Shown piece by piece: positions 1 through 8,655 of a stretch of DNA of 64,000 nucleotides (positions are counted from its first letter, which is position 1; each line of letters opens with the position of its first letter). A program made the translations under genes and the position numbers. The stretch is taken from positions 558,001 to 622,000 of the forward strand of contig CATOTI010000002.1 in NCBI GenBank assembly GCA_951813295.1, read 5' to 3'. The DNA comes from an uncultured Pseudomonadales bacterium (lineage in GTDB: Bacteria; Pseudomonadota; Gammaproteobacteria; Pseudomonadales; Azotimanducaceae). Under the pieces are notes generated by a model that saw only the letters and a program-made list of their open reading frames with translations, ran no database searches and had not been told where the DNA came from.

Positions 1-479
1 CCCGAGACCGCCATCCGCGGACCGGGAACTTCTCCCGCGTCGATGGCGTTGCGTAGCGCCACATCCTGATAGTCGCCCGCGCCGACGTTGCGTATCGACG
101 TGAATCCGGCCAGCAGCGTACGTTCGACATTCACCACGCCGCCGATCAGGCGGCGGTGCGGCGACTGGAAGAGCCCGGAGAAGTAGCTGCGCGCGAGCCC
201 GCGCACGACATGGGTGTGCATATCCATCACACCCGGCAGGACGAACTTGTCGCCGAGATCGATGACGTTCGCACCGTCGGGAATCGCGATGTCGCCGCCG
301 ACCGCTTCGATCCGATCGCCCCTGACGTGCACGATCTGATCGCTGAGCGTCTCGCCGGTCGCGACATCGAGCAAAACACCCGCTTTCACGAACACATCGG
401 GCTCGTCCGCGGGCGACTCGACGCCATAAGCCAGGAGGACAACGGCCAGTGCAATGAGAGGTGGTTTCGGGAGATTCAT
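1..479 (-). CDS. Amidohydrolase family protein, N-terminal part (cut by left window edge)
   Basis: Reading from ATG at 479, about 159 codons stay open to the window edge. The first ~24 residues look like a signal peptide (basic start, then LIALAVVLLAYG), so the enzyme is probably periplasmic. A short beta-sandwich follows (DVFVKAGVLLDVATGETLSD, then IDLGDKFVLPG), and the metal-binding HxH of the amidohydrolase superfamily is visible as MDMHTHVV with the histidines near residues 88 and 90. This order is typical of imidazolonepropionase-like or prolidase-type amidohydrolases that hydrolyse C-N bonds. The catalytic Asp and later histidines lie outside the window, so the substrate cannot be guessed. 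Confidence 0.85.
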   Translation of the reverse strand, partial: MNLPKPPLIALAVVLLAYGVESPADEPDVFVKAGVLLDVATGETLSDQIVHVRGDRIEAVGGDIAIPDGANVIDLGDKFVLPGVMDMHTHVVRGLARSYFSGLFQSPHRRLIGGVVNVERTLLAGFTSIRNVGAGDYQDVALRNAIDAGEVPGPRMAVS

Positions 480-513
480 CTTCTCTAGTCAGTCCGCGAT
501 GGCGGTTCTGACA

Positions 514-1629
514 CTACGCCTTCGCCGCCAGCCAATCAGCAATGAGATCCGCTACGTCCGACCGCGCGCGAGCCGGCGTCTCAAGGTAGTGATCGCCTTC
601 GATCATGTGCAGCGTCTTGTCGGATGACGCGAGCGAGTCGTGGATGAATTGCGCATCCGTTGGGAAAACGCCCGTGTCCGCGTCCGCTTGGACGACGAGC
701 GCTGGCGCCGTGATGCGGCCGAGATGAGGCGCCCCCCGACAGAACGATTCCCGCAGGCTCCACATCGAAAGCCAGGTGCGTAACGTATTCGTGAGACCGA
801 TGCCTCGGGGCGAGAAATTGGCCGCTTTCGGGTCCCCGGCGTAGCACCAGCGTGGTTTTCGCTTCGACGGATCGATGGTCGGATCCATCAGGCGCAGATC
901 CGCCCATGTGCGATAGAGGTTGAACGCCCGATCCGCCATGCCGTGTGCTTTCAGCCGATCGAGTTCTTCGAAGCACCAATCGGTGATTTTGTCGTTGCGG
1001 GCTTTCTGTGCCGCGCGGTACTGATTGATGAAATCGTGCGAATACGGCGGTCCGTTCGCCTCGTCGTACATGTTGAGGTCCGGATCGATGCTCGTCGGAT
1101 CACCTTCGTCGACGATCGACGGATCAAACCAATCGGTGAGGACCTCGGGCCGCCCACCATGGGCGCAAAGCGAGATGTAGAGGTCACCAGAACCGATCTC
1201 GTGCAACGCGTCCGGTAAGCGCATTCCCGGCGTCACGGTCATCGTCACGCCTGTCGACTGGGACTGGTATGCGCCCATCAACGAACCCCCGCCGGAATTG
1301 CCGAGCAAGACCACGGTTTCGACACCCGCCGTCTCCCTGAGCCAACGGACACCCACGCCGATATCGATCAGCGCGTGTTCGAGAAGGAAGTATTGCTCGA
1401 GACCACGGAAGCGCGTGTTCCAACCGAGAAAGCCGTAGCCGCGTTCGGCCATGAACTCGCCGAGATAGTGCTCACTGAAATCGACGTTGTAGTGCGTCGC
1501 GATCAAAGCGACTTTCGGCATGGTGCCGGTCGGGTGGACGTAGATGCCCTGGCAGGGATGAAAGCCGGCGCCGTTACGCGACGCCGTGGGCGAATCGAGC
1601 GAAATGAAAGTCCGAGTGACGTCAACCAT
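514..1629 (-). CDS. Alpha/beta hydrolase
   Basis: A 371-residue protein from ATG at 1629 (MVDVTRTF). The frame stays open further upstream, but that part reads like antisense of the neighbouring gene. The nucleophile elbow is LLGNSGGGSL near residue 110 (GxSxG-like), followed by a long lid, a late acid region (QADADTGVFPTD) and a C-terminal histidine in EGDHYLE, which gives a complete Ser-Asp-His set. No signal peptide is seen, so it is probably cytoplasmic. It diverges from the monooxygenase-like gene at 1738 across a gap of about 110 bp, and the surrounding catabolic genes suggest hydrolysis of an ester or C-C bond in an imported compound. Substrate unknown. Confidence 0.8.
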   Translation of the reverse strand: MVDVTRTFISLDSPTASRNGAGFHPCQGIYVHPTGTMPKVALIATHYNVDFSEHYLGEFMAERGYGFLGWNTRFRGLEQYFLLEHALIDIGVGVRWLRETAGVETVVLLGNSGGGSLMGAYQSQSTGVTMTVTPGMRLPDALHEIGSGDLYISLCAHGGRPEVLTDWFDPSIVDEGDPTSIDPDLNMYDEANGPPYSHDFINQYRAAQKARNDKITDWCFEELDRLKAHGMADRAFNLYRTWADLRLMDPTIDPSKRKPRWCYAGDPKAANFSPRGIGLTNTLRTWLSMWSLRESFCRGAPHLGRITAPALVVQADADTGVFPTDAQFIHDSLASSDKTLHMIEGDHYLETPARARSDVADLIADWLAAKA

Positions 1630-1737
1630 CGCGAGAATCCCTTCTGCAATAACCGCACGGCAATGCCCAGCGGCGAGGTAGCTGTTGCGTCCGCGTTTGC
1701 GCCACGCGAGCCTTAGGTAAACCGTCGAAGGCGAACC

Positions 1738-2907
1738 ATGCAAGAACGGCAGCTCATCGAAGCCATCAGAGCGCTTTCGCCCATGATCGAGGATCGGGCC
1801 GCGGAGGCGACGCGCCTGCGCCGACCGGTCGATGCGGTCATGCAGGCGGTCGAGGCGACCGAGGTATACCGATATTTCGTACCCAAACGCTTCGGCGGGT
1901 TCGAGTTCAGCCTCGAAGGGTTCATGGAGATCGGCACGATTCTCGGCGCCGCCGATGTCGCCACCGGGTGGGTCGTGACGTTCTATATCGAGCACAACTG
2001 GTTACTCGGCCTCTACAACCCGGCTGCACAGGAGGAGCTCTTCAGCGCCAATCCGTACGTCATCGCACCCGGTGTGCTCGCGCCGACCGGAACCGCCAAG
2101 CCTGTCGAGGGTGGCTACGTACTGAACGGCCGCTGGCAATGGGGTACCGGCATCATGCACGCGGACCATGTACTCATCGGCGCAATGACCGAGTTTGCCG
2201 AGAACGATGAGCGAGTCCCCGAGCTTTGCATGTACATCCTGCCGAAAGATCAGGTCGAGGTACTCGACACCTGGCAGATGTCGGGAATGGTGGCGACCGG
2301 TAGTAACGACATCGCGGTCCGCGACGTTTTCGTGCCCGACCACCGGCGCCAGAACCTCGCCGATCTTCGCGCCGGTGACAGCCCCGGCGCGCGATACCAC
2401 CAGTCGGCGACCTACCGCATGCCGATGCTTCCTGTCCTCGGACTGACGGCGGCGTGCCCGCTCGTCGGTTGCGCGACTCGGGCGGTACAACGGTTCCACG
2501 AGCGTCTGCAGGCAAGAACCATTTACGGCACGCAGGACAAGCAATCGGAGCGAGCACTCGGCCAGTCACGCCTCGCCCACCTGACAGTGCGCGCTAAAAC
2601 GAACACGAGCAATCTCATGGCAATCGCACGCGATGTCGCCCGGTGGGGTGAACGGATCGAAATCTGCCCGGCCGAGGAGCGCGCCGAGTTCCGCGTACGT
2701 CTTGGCCACATCGTGCGTGAATCCCGCGACATCGTTCGCGATGTTATCGAAGCAAGCGGCGCGTCGGCCCACCACCTCGACAACCCGCTGCAACGAGCGA
2801 TGCGGGACCTCGAAACGGCGGCCGGTCATACGGTTTTCGACCTCGACGTCGCGACGGAGTCGTACGGACGGTTACTGCTGGGGCTACCGTCCAATACACC
2901 ACTTTGA
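1738..2907 (+). CDS. Acyl-CoA dehydrogenase-like flavin-dependent monooxygenase (HsaA/HpaB-type oxygenase component)
   Basis: A 389-residue protein with the acyl-CoA dehydrogenase fold as used by two-component flavin monooxygenases. An N-terminal helical part (PKRFGGFEFSLEGFMEIG) is followed by the mid beta domain (GRWQWGTGIMHADHVLIGA; SGMVATGSNDIAVRDVFVP) and a C-terminal helical bundle ending with residues like DLDVATESYGR. The weak glycine/serine pattern and the FVPDHR segment resemble phenol or steroid-ring hydroxylases fed with reduced flavin by a separate reductase rather than true acyl-CoA dehydrogenases. It starts a plus-strand unit with two SDR genes (29 and 27 bp gaps), which suggests oxidation of a cyclic or aromatic substrate. 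The reductase partner is not in view. Confidence 0.75.
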   Translation: MQERQLIEAIRALSPMIEDRAAEATRLRRPVDAVMQAVEATEVYRYFVPKRFGGFEFSLEGFMEIGTILGAADVATGWVVTFYIEHNWLLGLYNPAAQEELFSANPYVIAPGVLAPTGTAKPVEGGYVLNGRWQWGTGIMHADHVLIGAMTEFAENDERVPELCMYILPKDQVEVLDTWQMSGMVATGSNDIAVRDVFVPDHRRQNLADLRAGDSPGARYHQSATYRMPMLPVLGLTAACPLVGCATRAVQRFHERLQARTIYGTQDKQSERALGQSRLAHLTVRAKTNTSNLMAIARDVARWGERIEICPAEERAEFRVRLGHIVRESRDIVRDVIEASGASAHHLDNPLQRAMRDLETAAGHTVFDLDVATESYGRLLLGLPSNTPL

Positions 2908-2935
2908 TAAGGAGCCCCGTGATGAGGAGTCCTAG

Positions 2936-3634
2936 ATGACGAAGACCTGCCTTGTCACCGGCGTCGGCCCGGGCACCGGTAGTGCTCTCGTCCGTCGCTT
3001 CGCCCGCGGCGGCTACGCCGTGGCGATGTTGGCGCGCAATGAAGAACGTCTGAACGATATCGCCGCCGAGGTCGACGACGCACACCCGTTTGGATGCGAT
3101 GTCGGCGATACGCGAGCGCTCGCCCAGACATTCGAAACGATCGAGGCATCACTCGGCGCCCCGACGGTCGTCATTCACAATGCCGTGGCAGCGGAACGTG
3201 GTTCCTACATGGACATCGATCCCGCGGGCCTTCGGCGCGCGTTCGAGATCAACACGATGGCGCTTCTCGAACTTGCCCGCCTCGCGACGCCAGCGATGGT
3301 CGAGCAAGGTGGGGGCGCGATCATCTGCACCGGCAATACGTCGGCCTATCGGGGGCGCCCCGCTTATGCCGGTTTTGCGCCGTCCAAAGCCGCACAACGG
3401 ATCCTGCTCGAAAGCATCGCGCGCGACGCCGGTCCCCGAGGGATCCACGCGGCCTACGTCGCCATCGACGCGGTCATCGATCTACCGTGGACTCGGCGAC
3501 GTTTCGCCGACACGCCGGATGAGTTTTTCTGTCGACCGGACGACATCGCCGATGAGTGTTTCCACATCGCTCACCAACCCCGGAGTGCCTGGTCCTTCGA
3601 GTCCGTCATCCGCCCGTTCGGCGAGACCTGGTAG
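2936..3634 (+). CDS. SDR family oxidoreductase (Phe in place of the usual catalytic Tyr)
   Basis: A 232-residue Rossmann protein with the nucleotide-binding loop TGVGPGTGSAL near residue 8, an NAV-type motif (HNAVAAERG) and a C-terminal segment IDAVIDLPWT. A good ribosome site, GAGGAG, lies ahead of ATG 2936. In the catalytic region the sequence reads AYAGFAPSKAAQ, so the residue four before the Lys is Phe, not Tyr. A FAPxK pattern is, as I recall it, shared by a subgroup of glucose-dehydrogenase-like SDRs, so it need not mean a dead enzyme, but classical Tyr-Lys catalysis is not shown. Probably cotranscribed with the monooxygenase-like gene upstream and the next SDR. Confidence 0.8.
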   Translation: MTKTCLVTGVGPGTGSALVRRFARGGYAVAMLARNEERLNDIAAEVDDAHPFGCDVGDTRALAQTFETIEASLGAPTVVIHNAVAAERGSYMDIDPAGLRRAFEINTMALLELARLATPAMVEQGGGAIICTGNTSAYRGRPAYAGFAPSKAAQRILLESIARDAGPRGIHAAYVAIDAVIDLPWTRRRFADTPDEFFCRPDDIADECFHIAHQPRSAWSFESVIRPFGETW

Positions 3635-3661
3635 AACACTACGAATCGAGGAAATTCGAGC

Positions 3662-4339
3662 ATGAAGCATGTCGTGATCGTCGGCGCCGACCGCGGAATC
3701 GCCGCGTCTCTGGTGCAGGAATATCTGGCCCGAGGTGAGCGCGTAACGGCCGTATGCCGCGACGCGGGTGAAGCCTGGCAAGACGAATCGAACGTCCGCG
3801 TCGTCCCGAGCACCGACGTCACGGACGATTCAGCCGTCGCCCGAATGACCGATGAGATCGGCGACGACCCGATTGATCTCCTGATCCACGTCGCGGGCGT
3901 CGGCTCGCGCGAGCGATGGCAAGAGTTCGATTTCGAGACCATGTTGGCGCACTACAACCTCAACGCACTCGGACCGTTGCGCGTCATCAGCGCGCTATCC
4001 GATCAGTTCGTCGAGGGCGCTAAGATCGGCATCGTCACGAGTCGAATGGGCTCGATTGGCGACAACGGTACCGGCGGGATGTACAGCTATCGCATGTCGA
4101 AAGCCGCAGCCAACATGCTGGGCGTCAACCTCTACCATGAGTTCCGCCCGCGTGGCATTCACGTGATGCTCCTGCATCCGGGCACTGTCGCGACGCAGAT
4201 GACGCGAGGCGCACGCAACTGGGATGCGATGACGAAACCGGCGGAAGCGGCCGCCGGCCTCGCTCGACAGATGGACGGGCTCGGCCCCGATTCGCCACCG
4301 CGCTTCAGGCACCAGGACGGAACGTCGTTGCCCTGGTGA
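3662..4339 (+). CDS. SDR family NAD(P)-dependent oxidoreductase
   Basis: A 225-residue short-chain dehydrogenase. The nucleotide-binding turn is GADRGIAASLVQEY near residue 7, an acidic motif DVTDDSA follows, the Asn-type motif is HVAGVGS, and the catalytic set is intact: Ser in SRMGSIGDNG and Tyr-x-x-x-Lys in YSYRMSKAAANM. The PG motif (LLHPGTVATQM) is also present. It resembles the C-factor/sniffer-like short SDRs. It is the last gene of the plus-strand group and converges with the minus-strand redoxin gene, whose stop codon lies only 8 bp beyond its own. Substrate unknown. Confidence 0.85.
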   Translation: MKHVVIVGADRGIAASLVQEYLARGERVTAVCRDAGEAWQDESNVRVVPSTDVTDDSAVARMTDEIGDDPIDLLIHVAGVGSRERWQEFDFETMLAHYNLNALGPLRVISALSDQFVEGAKIGIVTSRMGSIGDNGTGGMYSYRMSKAAANMLGVNLYHEFRPRGIHVMLLHPGTVATQMTRGARNWDAMTKPAEAAAGLARQMDGLGPDSPPRFRHQDGTSLPW

Positions 4340-4346
4340 TCGAGTC

Positions 4347-5446
4347 CTACGGCCGGAATCGGTCGCTGTAGTTCTCGGGTCCACTCTCGGTGACGTCCGC
4401 CAACCAGTCGCCTTCGTAAGGCCAGGCCTCGGGATCGTCCGGCGAAGGACCTGCCAGAAGCGCGCCAATGGTCCGGCCGACGGAACCACTTCGAGCGACC
4501 AGGCCTGACGTCGAAACGTCCAGCTATCGGGGACGAGCCGATGGGCTTCCCTGAAGTGGCGAATCGCACCGTCGTGATCGCCGCTCCGTTCGAGATGCGA
4601 GGCTAGTTCGAAGTGAGCGTGTCCTAGAGCGGTCGACTGGCTACGCGGCCGGGATCGCTCGACAACCTCATCCGGCGTGAGCGCAAACCGGCTCTCCTCA
4701 CCGTTAGCGACCCAGTCCTTGAGCGCCGCGTGATACGGCTCCGCATCATTGGGAATCTGCGAAGCGGCAGCGAACATCCGGTGAAACCGTTCCGGCATCT
4801 GGCTCATGTCACCGCCGAGCGCGGGACGATCCGGGTTCGGCGGTGCAGGGGCGGCTTCGGCCGGTCGCACGATGGTGAAACTCTCGTCGATCCAGATCGA
4901 ACTCGGGATGTTGACCACCCCCAGCTTGTCGGCGAGCACGTGATGCGTATCGAGCAACGCCGGATGCGTCGGCTGCGCGGCCTCGATGAACGGTCGACAA
5001 CCGTCGGCGCCCAACGTGTCGAGTCCGACGGTCACGAGTTCGAATCCTTGTGGTGCCAGTTCTTCCCACAATGCCTGCCACACGGGCAGGTCGCCGGAGC
5101 AGCCTCAGTAGGGCGCCCAGGCGTACACGACGATTTTCTTGCCCTTCAGACTCGACAGCCGAAACGGTTGGCCGTCGAGGTCTTCCAGCACGACATCGGG
5201 TGCCTGTGCTGTGCTGAGCGCCTTGCCGTTGGGGCTCGCGGGACCCACCGCCATCAAGCCACTCGCTGCGTCGCGAACGATCGGCATGCCGATCTCGGTG
5301 GCGACCGACGTTACGTCGACGGTTTCACCAGGTTCTTCTTTCAAGGGGATGCAGAGTTCGCCGAGACAGGCGCCCTCCGGTTTCAATGCCCAACCCGTGG
5401 CGGCTTCGAACCGCTCACGGGAGACGTTCGGGGTGTCGGTAATCAT
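4347..5446 (-). CDS. Predicted selenoprotein: thioredoxin/ResA-like redoxin with in-frame UGA at the active site (WAPY-U-GC)
   Basis: About 367 residues when UGA at 5105-5107 is read as selenocysteine (residue 114). An N-terminal domain of ~80 residues precedes a redoxin fold: DVVLEDLDGQPFRLSSLKG, then WAPY-U-G-C, SGDLPVWQALWEEL, and the cis-Pro region NIPSSIWIDES. The C-terminal third has a TPR-like helix pair (AHFELASHLERSGDHDGAIR). The UGA sits where redoxins keep the first active-site Cys, and a hairpin follows it (5074-5090). ATG 5446 overlaps the permease stop as ATGA, so translation is probably coupled to the efflux pump. Near 4450 one base seems missing: after FWQ the homologous end continues in another frame as GPSPDDPEAWPYEGDW to a stop at 4347-4349. 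That shift may be an assembly error. Sec incorporation is inferred, not shown. Confidence 0.75.
5074..5090 (-). promoter_or_regulatory. Putative bacterial SECIS hairpin after the UGA at 5105-5107
   Basis: On the coding (minus) strand the bases 15-31 after the UGA form CCUGCC-CGUGU-GGCAGG, a perfect 6-bp stem with a 5-nt loop whose second base is G. Bacterial SECIS elements lie directly downstream of the UGA inside the reading frame, with the apical loop roughly 16-37 nt away and a G among the first two loop bases. All three conditions are met. SelB recognition is inference. Confidence 0.65.
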
Positions 5447-8400
5447 GCGCCCGATTGTGCATTCGCCCCGCGCTGACGGCCAGCGCGCACCTCGACCATT
5501 CGCCAATCGGCAAGCGGGAGGCTTTTCTCCGGCGTCGGGACTGCGTGCAACGCCACTTCAGGCTTTGCGTAGGCATCCTCGCGGGCGCGAGATCGCGTCA
5601 TGAGCGTAAAGACAGCCGGTACGAGATAGAGCGCAATCAGCGCCGAGCCGCCGACACCACCGGCAATCGCCGTGGCTAACGGCGGCCAGAACGTACCGCT
5701 GGCAATGATCAAAGGAATGAAACCGCCAATCGTCGTGGCGGTGGTCGAGACGATGTGCCGTGTCGCGTCGACCACCACGGACACCGTCGCTTCCGCATCG
5801 TGTTCGCGCGCCGTTGCGCTCGCTTTCAATGCCGACAGCACGATGATGCCGCCATTGATCGCGAGGCCCATCATTCCCAAGGCGCCGATCAGTGCCATGT
5901 AGCCGAACGGATACCCGAAGAGGCGCACCCCGAAAAGCGCGAGGCCGAAACTCAGGAGCCCGATGGCGCCGATCAAGGCAGCTTCGCGGAACGAGTTGAG
6001 CGACAGAATCACGACGACGCCCATCGCCAGTGCGAAGAAGACGAACATCGACGCGATGTTGCCAACGCTCTCCGCACTTTGTTCAGCTTCACCGCCAATC
6101 TCGAGGCGATAGCCGGCGGGTAGCGTGAAACCGGACGCATCAATGCGCTCTCGGAACGCCGCCAGACTCGGCGCCGGCAGCGCGAACGGCACGAGGAAGC
6201 CTTGTACGGTGCTCACACGATCGCCCTGACGGCGTTCTATTTTCGAAACCACCGGCTCGACGGACCATCGCCCGAGCTGCTCGAGCGGCACGCCTTCGCC
6301 ACCTCGTGTCAGGAGCGGAAGCGACTGCAGGTCGTTGACGTCATCGCGGAACGAATCATCGAGACGCACCCGCACCGGTAAGCTCTGGTTTGCTTCCTGC
6401 ACCGTCCCGGCCAGTTCGCCGGACAGCGCAACATTCAGACGGCGTGACAACTCACCCGTCGAGAGCCCAGCGAGTGCCGCTTTGTTCTCGTCCGGTACGA
6501 ACGTGAGCTTCGGTTCCGGCGTCGACAACGTCGCCCGCGTGTAGGTGACGTCTGGCACCGTCGACAGCAATTTTCTGAGTTCGAGCGCCTGGATACGAAG
6601 GACATCGAAGTCCGGACCGACCAGACGCACTTCCACAGGCGCATCCCGAGGCGGCCCCTGTTCGAACGGAATCGCGAGCACTTCGGCCGACGGCAGCGCC
6701 GCACGGAGATCCGCTTGAACCTCGACCAGGATCCGCTGCGTCGCCTCCGCCGAGGTCGTATTGACCCAAGCCGAGGCGAAACTCGAAACACGCTCGTTGA
6801 GCGACACGACGTTGTAGAACACACGCGGCGCCCCCTCACCTAACGTCCAGAAGCTGTCTGTGATGTCGGGATGCGCGCGCAAAACCCGATCCGCTTCCGC
6901 CACCGCCTGCTCGGTGTCCGACATCGCCGCATGCGCCGGCAGGGATAGCTGAACCTGGAACTGGTTGCGATCGACGGGTGGGAAAAACTGTTGTGTGAGC
7001 GTCGGCGCGAGCGCGAACCCGACCACCGGCAACGCGCAGCCGATCAGGATCCCAAGCGCCGGCCGTCGCACGACCGAATCGAGCGACCGCCGGTACCAGG
7101 CGCCCAAGGCTGCATTCGAATAGCCCTGATGCCACCACCGTTTCGCCGACCGCTCGAGATCGAGGGGGAAGCGCCGATCGAGAAACCCGGAAATCGCGGG
7201 CACGACCGTCATCGCCAGAACGAAGGAGCTCGCGACCGACAACGCCACCGTGACGCCAAGCGTTCCCGTGAAATCGCCAACGCCGCCCGGCGACATCGCT
7301 ATCGGCATGAACGCGAACACCGTGGTTGCCGTCGAGGCGCCTAATGGGATGAGTAAATGTCCGATGGCATGGCGGATGGCGAGGGGTATCTCATCCCCGT
7401 TGCGGCGCCGGAGCTTATAGCCCTCGACCACGACGATGGCGTTGTCGATGAGGAGCCCCAGCGCAATGATGAGACCCGTCACCGACATCTGGTGCAGCGG
7501 AATATCCATCACCTGCATACCCACGAGCACCATCGCGGCCGATAGGGGCAGCGCGATGCCGACCGTCAGCGCCGAACGCACACCCATGAACCAGATGAGT
7601 GCCAGAAGCACGATCACGAGTGCGAACATCAGGTTGAACCCGAGATTCATCATCCGCTCGCCCGTATAGACGTTCTGGTCATAGACGACATCGAGGGCGA
7701 TCTCTCGCGGTAATTCGTCATGGAAAAGATCGATGACCTCGCGCGCTGCGGCCGACCACCGTTCGATCTGGAGCCCCGCCTGCATCTTCGCGTTGACCAA
7801 CACCACGCGCTCGCCATCGTGAATCGCCAGCGACTCGGGCGGATCGAGTTCGTGCTTGCGCACGGACGCGACGTCGGACACGCGCAGCACACTACCGTCG
7901 TTGCTGACGAGGAGCGGGATCCGGGCAATGCGCTCCGGTGAGTCCAACTCGCCGTCCACTTCGACGAGCAGATCCGAGGCGGTACCGCGCATTCGACCCG
8001 AAGGCTGCTTGGTATCGGCCGCGCGGATGATCGCAGCGACCTCGCCCGCGGTGAGGTTGGCATCGGCCAACCGGTGGGGATCGAGCGCGACGAGCACTTC
8101 CTCGACGGCTTCTCCCCACGCATCCGCTTCTTCGGTGCCCGGCATGTTGGCGAGCTTCAAGCGAAGTGATTCCGCCACGCGCGAGAGCAGCGTCATCTCG
8201 GGCGGCGACGCCTGATTCCAGGCGAGTGCGATGATGATCGTCGAAGCGAGCGGCTTGTTCATGATCAGATCGGGCTCGCTGGCACCCGCCGGCAACGTCT
8301 TGGCGACGTCGCCGAGTTCATCGCGGACCTCGGACCAGATCGTGTGGACGTCCGCGGCATCGACCGAATCGTAGAGTTCGACGCCGACCACCGAGAGACC

Positions 8401-8655
8401 GGCCTTCGACGTCGACGTGATTTCCTTGACCTCAGGGACTTCCCGGAGCGCGGTTTCGATCGGCTCGCTGATCAACGACTCCATGCGCTCCGCCGTGGCC
8501 CCTGGCAGGAACGTATTCACGCGCGCCCAGCGCTCCGTCATCGTGGGATCTTCCTGGCGCGCGAGGCTGGTGTACGCCATACCGCCCATCACCACGACGA
8601 AGAGCAGTAGTAGCGCCGTCAGGCGTGGATTCGAATAGAAGGCTTCAGTTCGCAC
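5443..8655 (-). CDS. RND efflux transporter permease (AcrB/MexF-like inner-membrane pump)
   Basis: About 1070 residues, the usual RND size. I prefer GTG 8655 (VRTEAFYSNPRL), which overlaps the end of the adaptor gene by 11 nt; the frame is open further upstream but that part is only shadow. Visible features are TM1 (LTALLLLFVVVMGGMAYTSL), the first periplasmic loop (TERWARVNTFLPGATAERME), the TM4 region with LIDNAIVVVEGY, and the second half starting near LDSVVRRPALGILIGC with a matching periplasmic loop and TM7-12. It should use proton motive force to export small hydrophobic molecules or metals with the adaptor at 8645-9835 and an outer-membrane channel not in view. Its stop overlaps the start of the redoxin gene (ATGA). 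Confidence 0.92.
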   Translation of the reverse strand: MRTEAFYSNPRLTALLLLFVVVMGGMAYTSLARQEDPTMTERWARVNTFLPGATAERMESLISEPIETALREVPEVKEITSTSKAGLSVVGVELYDSVDAADVHTIWSEVRDELGDVAKTLPAGASEPDLIMNKPLASTIIIALAWNQASPPEMTLLSRVAESLRLKLANMPGTEEADAWGEAVEEVLVALDPHRLADANLTAGEVAAIIRAADTKQPSGRMRGTASDLLVEVDGELDSPERIARIPLLVSNDGSVLRVSDVASVRKHELDPPESLAIHDGERVVLVNAKMQAGLQIERWSAAAREVIDLFHDELPREIALDVVYDQNVYTGERMMNLGFNLMFALVIVLLALIWFMGVRSALTVGIALPLSAAMVLVGMQVMDIPLHQMSVTGLIIALGLLIDNAIVVVEGYKLRRRNGDEIPLAIRHAIGHLLIPLGASTATTVFAFMPIAMSPGGVGDFTGTLGVTVALSVASSFVLAMTVVPAISGFLDRRFPLDLERSAKRWWHQGYSNAALGAWYRRSLDSVVRRPALGILIGCALPVVGFALAPTLTQQFFPPVDRNQFQVQLSLPAHAAMSDTEQAVAEADRVLRAHPDITDSFWTLGEGAPRVFYNVVSLNERVSSFASAWVNTTSAEATQRILVEVQADLRAALPSAEVLAIPFEQGPPRDAPVEVRLVGPDFDVLRIQALELRKLLSTVPDVTYTRATLSTPEPKLTFVPDENKAALAGLSTGELSRRLNVALSGELAGTVQEANQSLPVRVRLDDSFRDDVNDLQSLPLLTRGGEGVPLEQLGRWSVEPVVSKIERRQGDRVSTVQGFLVPFALPAPSLAAFRERIDASGFTLPAGYRLEIGGEAEQSAESVGNIASMFVFFALAMGVVVILSLNSFREAALIGAIGLLSFGLALFGVRLFGYPFGYMALIGALGMMGLAINGGIIVLSALKASATAREHDAEATVSVVVDATRHIVSTTATTIGGFIPLIIASGTFWPPLATAIAGGVGGSALIALYLVPAVFTLMTRSRAREDAYAKPEVALHAVPTPEKSLPLADWRMVEVRAGRQRGANAQSGA

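Noticed and set aside
3995-4346. C-terminal extension of the redoxin gene antisense to the SDR at 3662-4339
   Set aside because: It arises only from the one-base shift near 4450; composition is arginine-rich shadow sequence.
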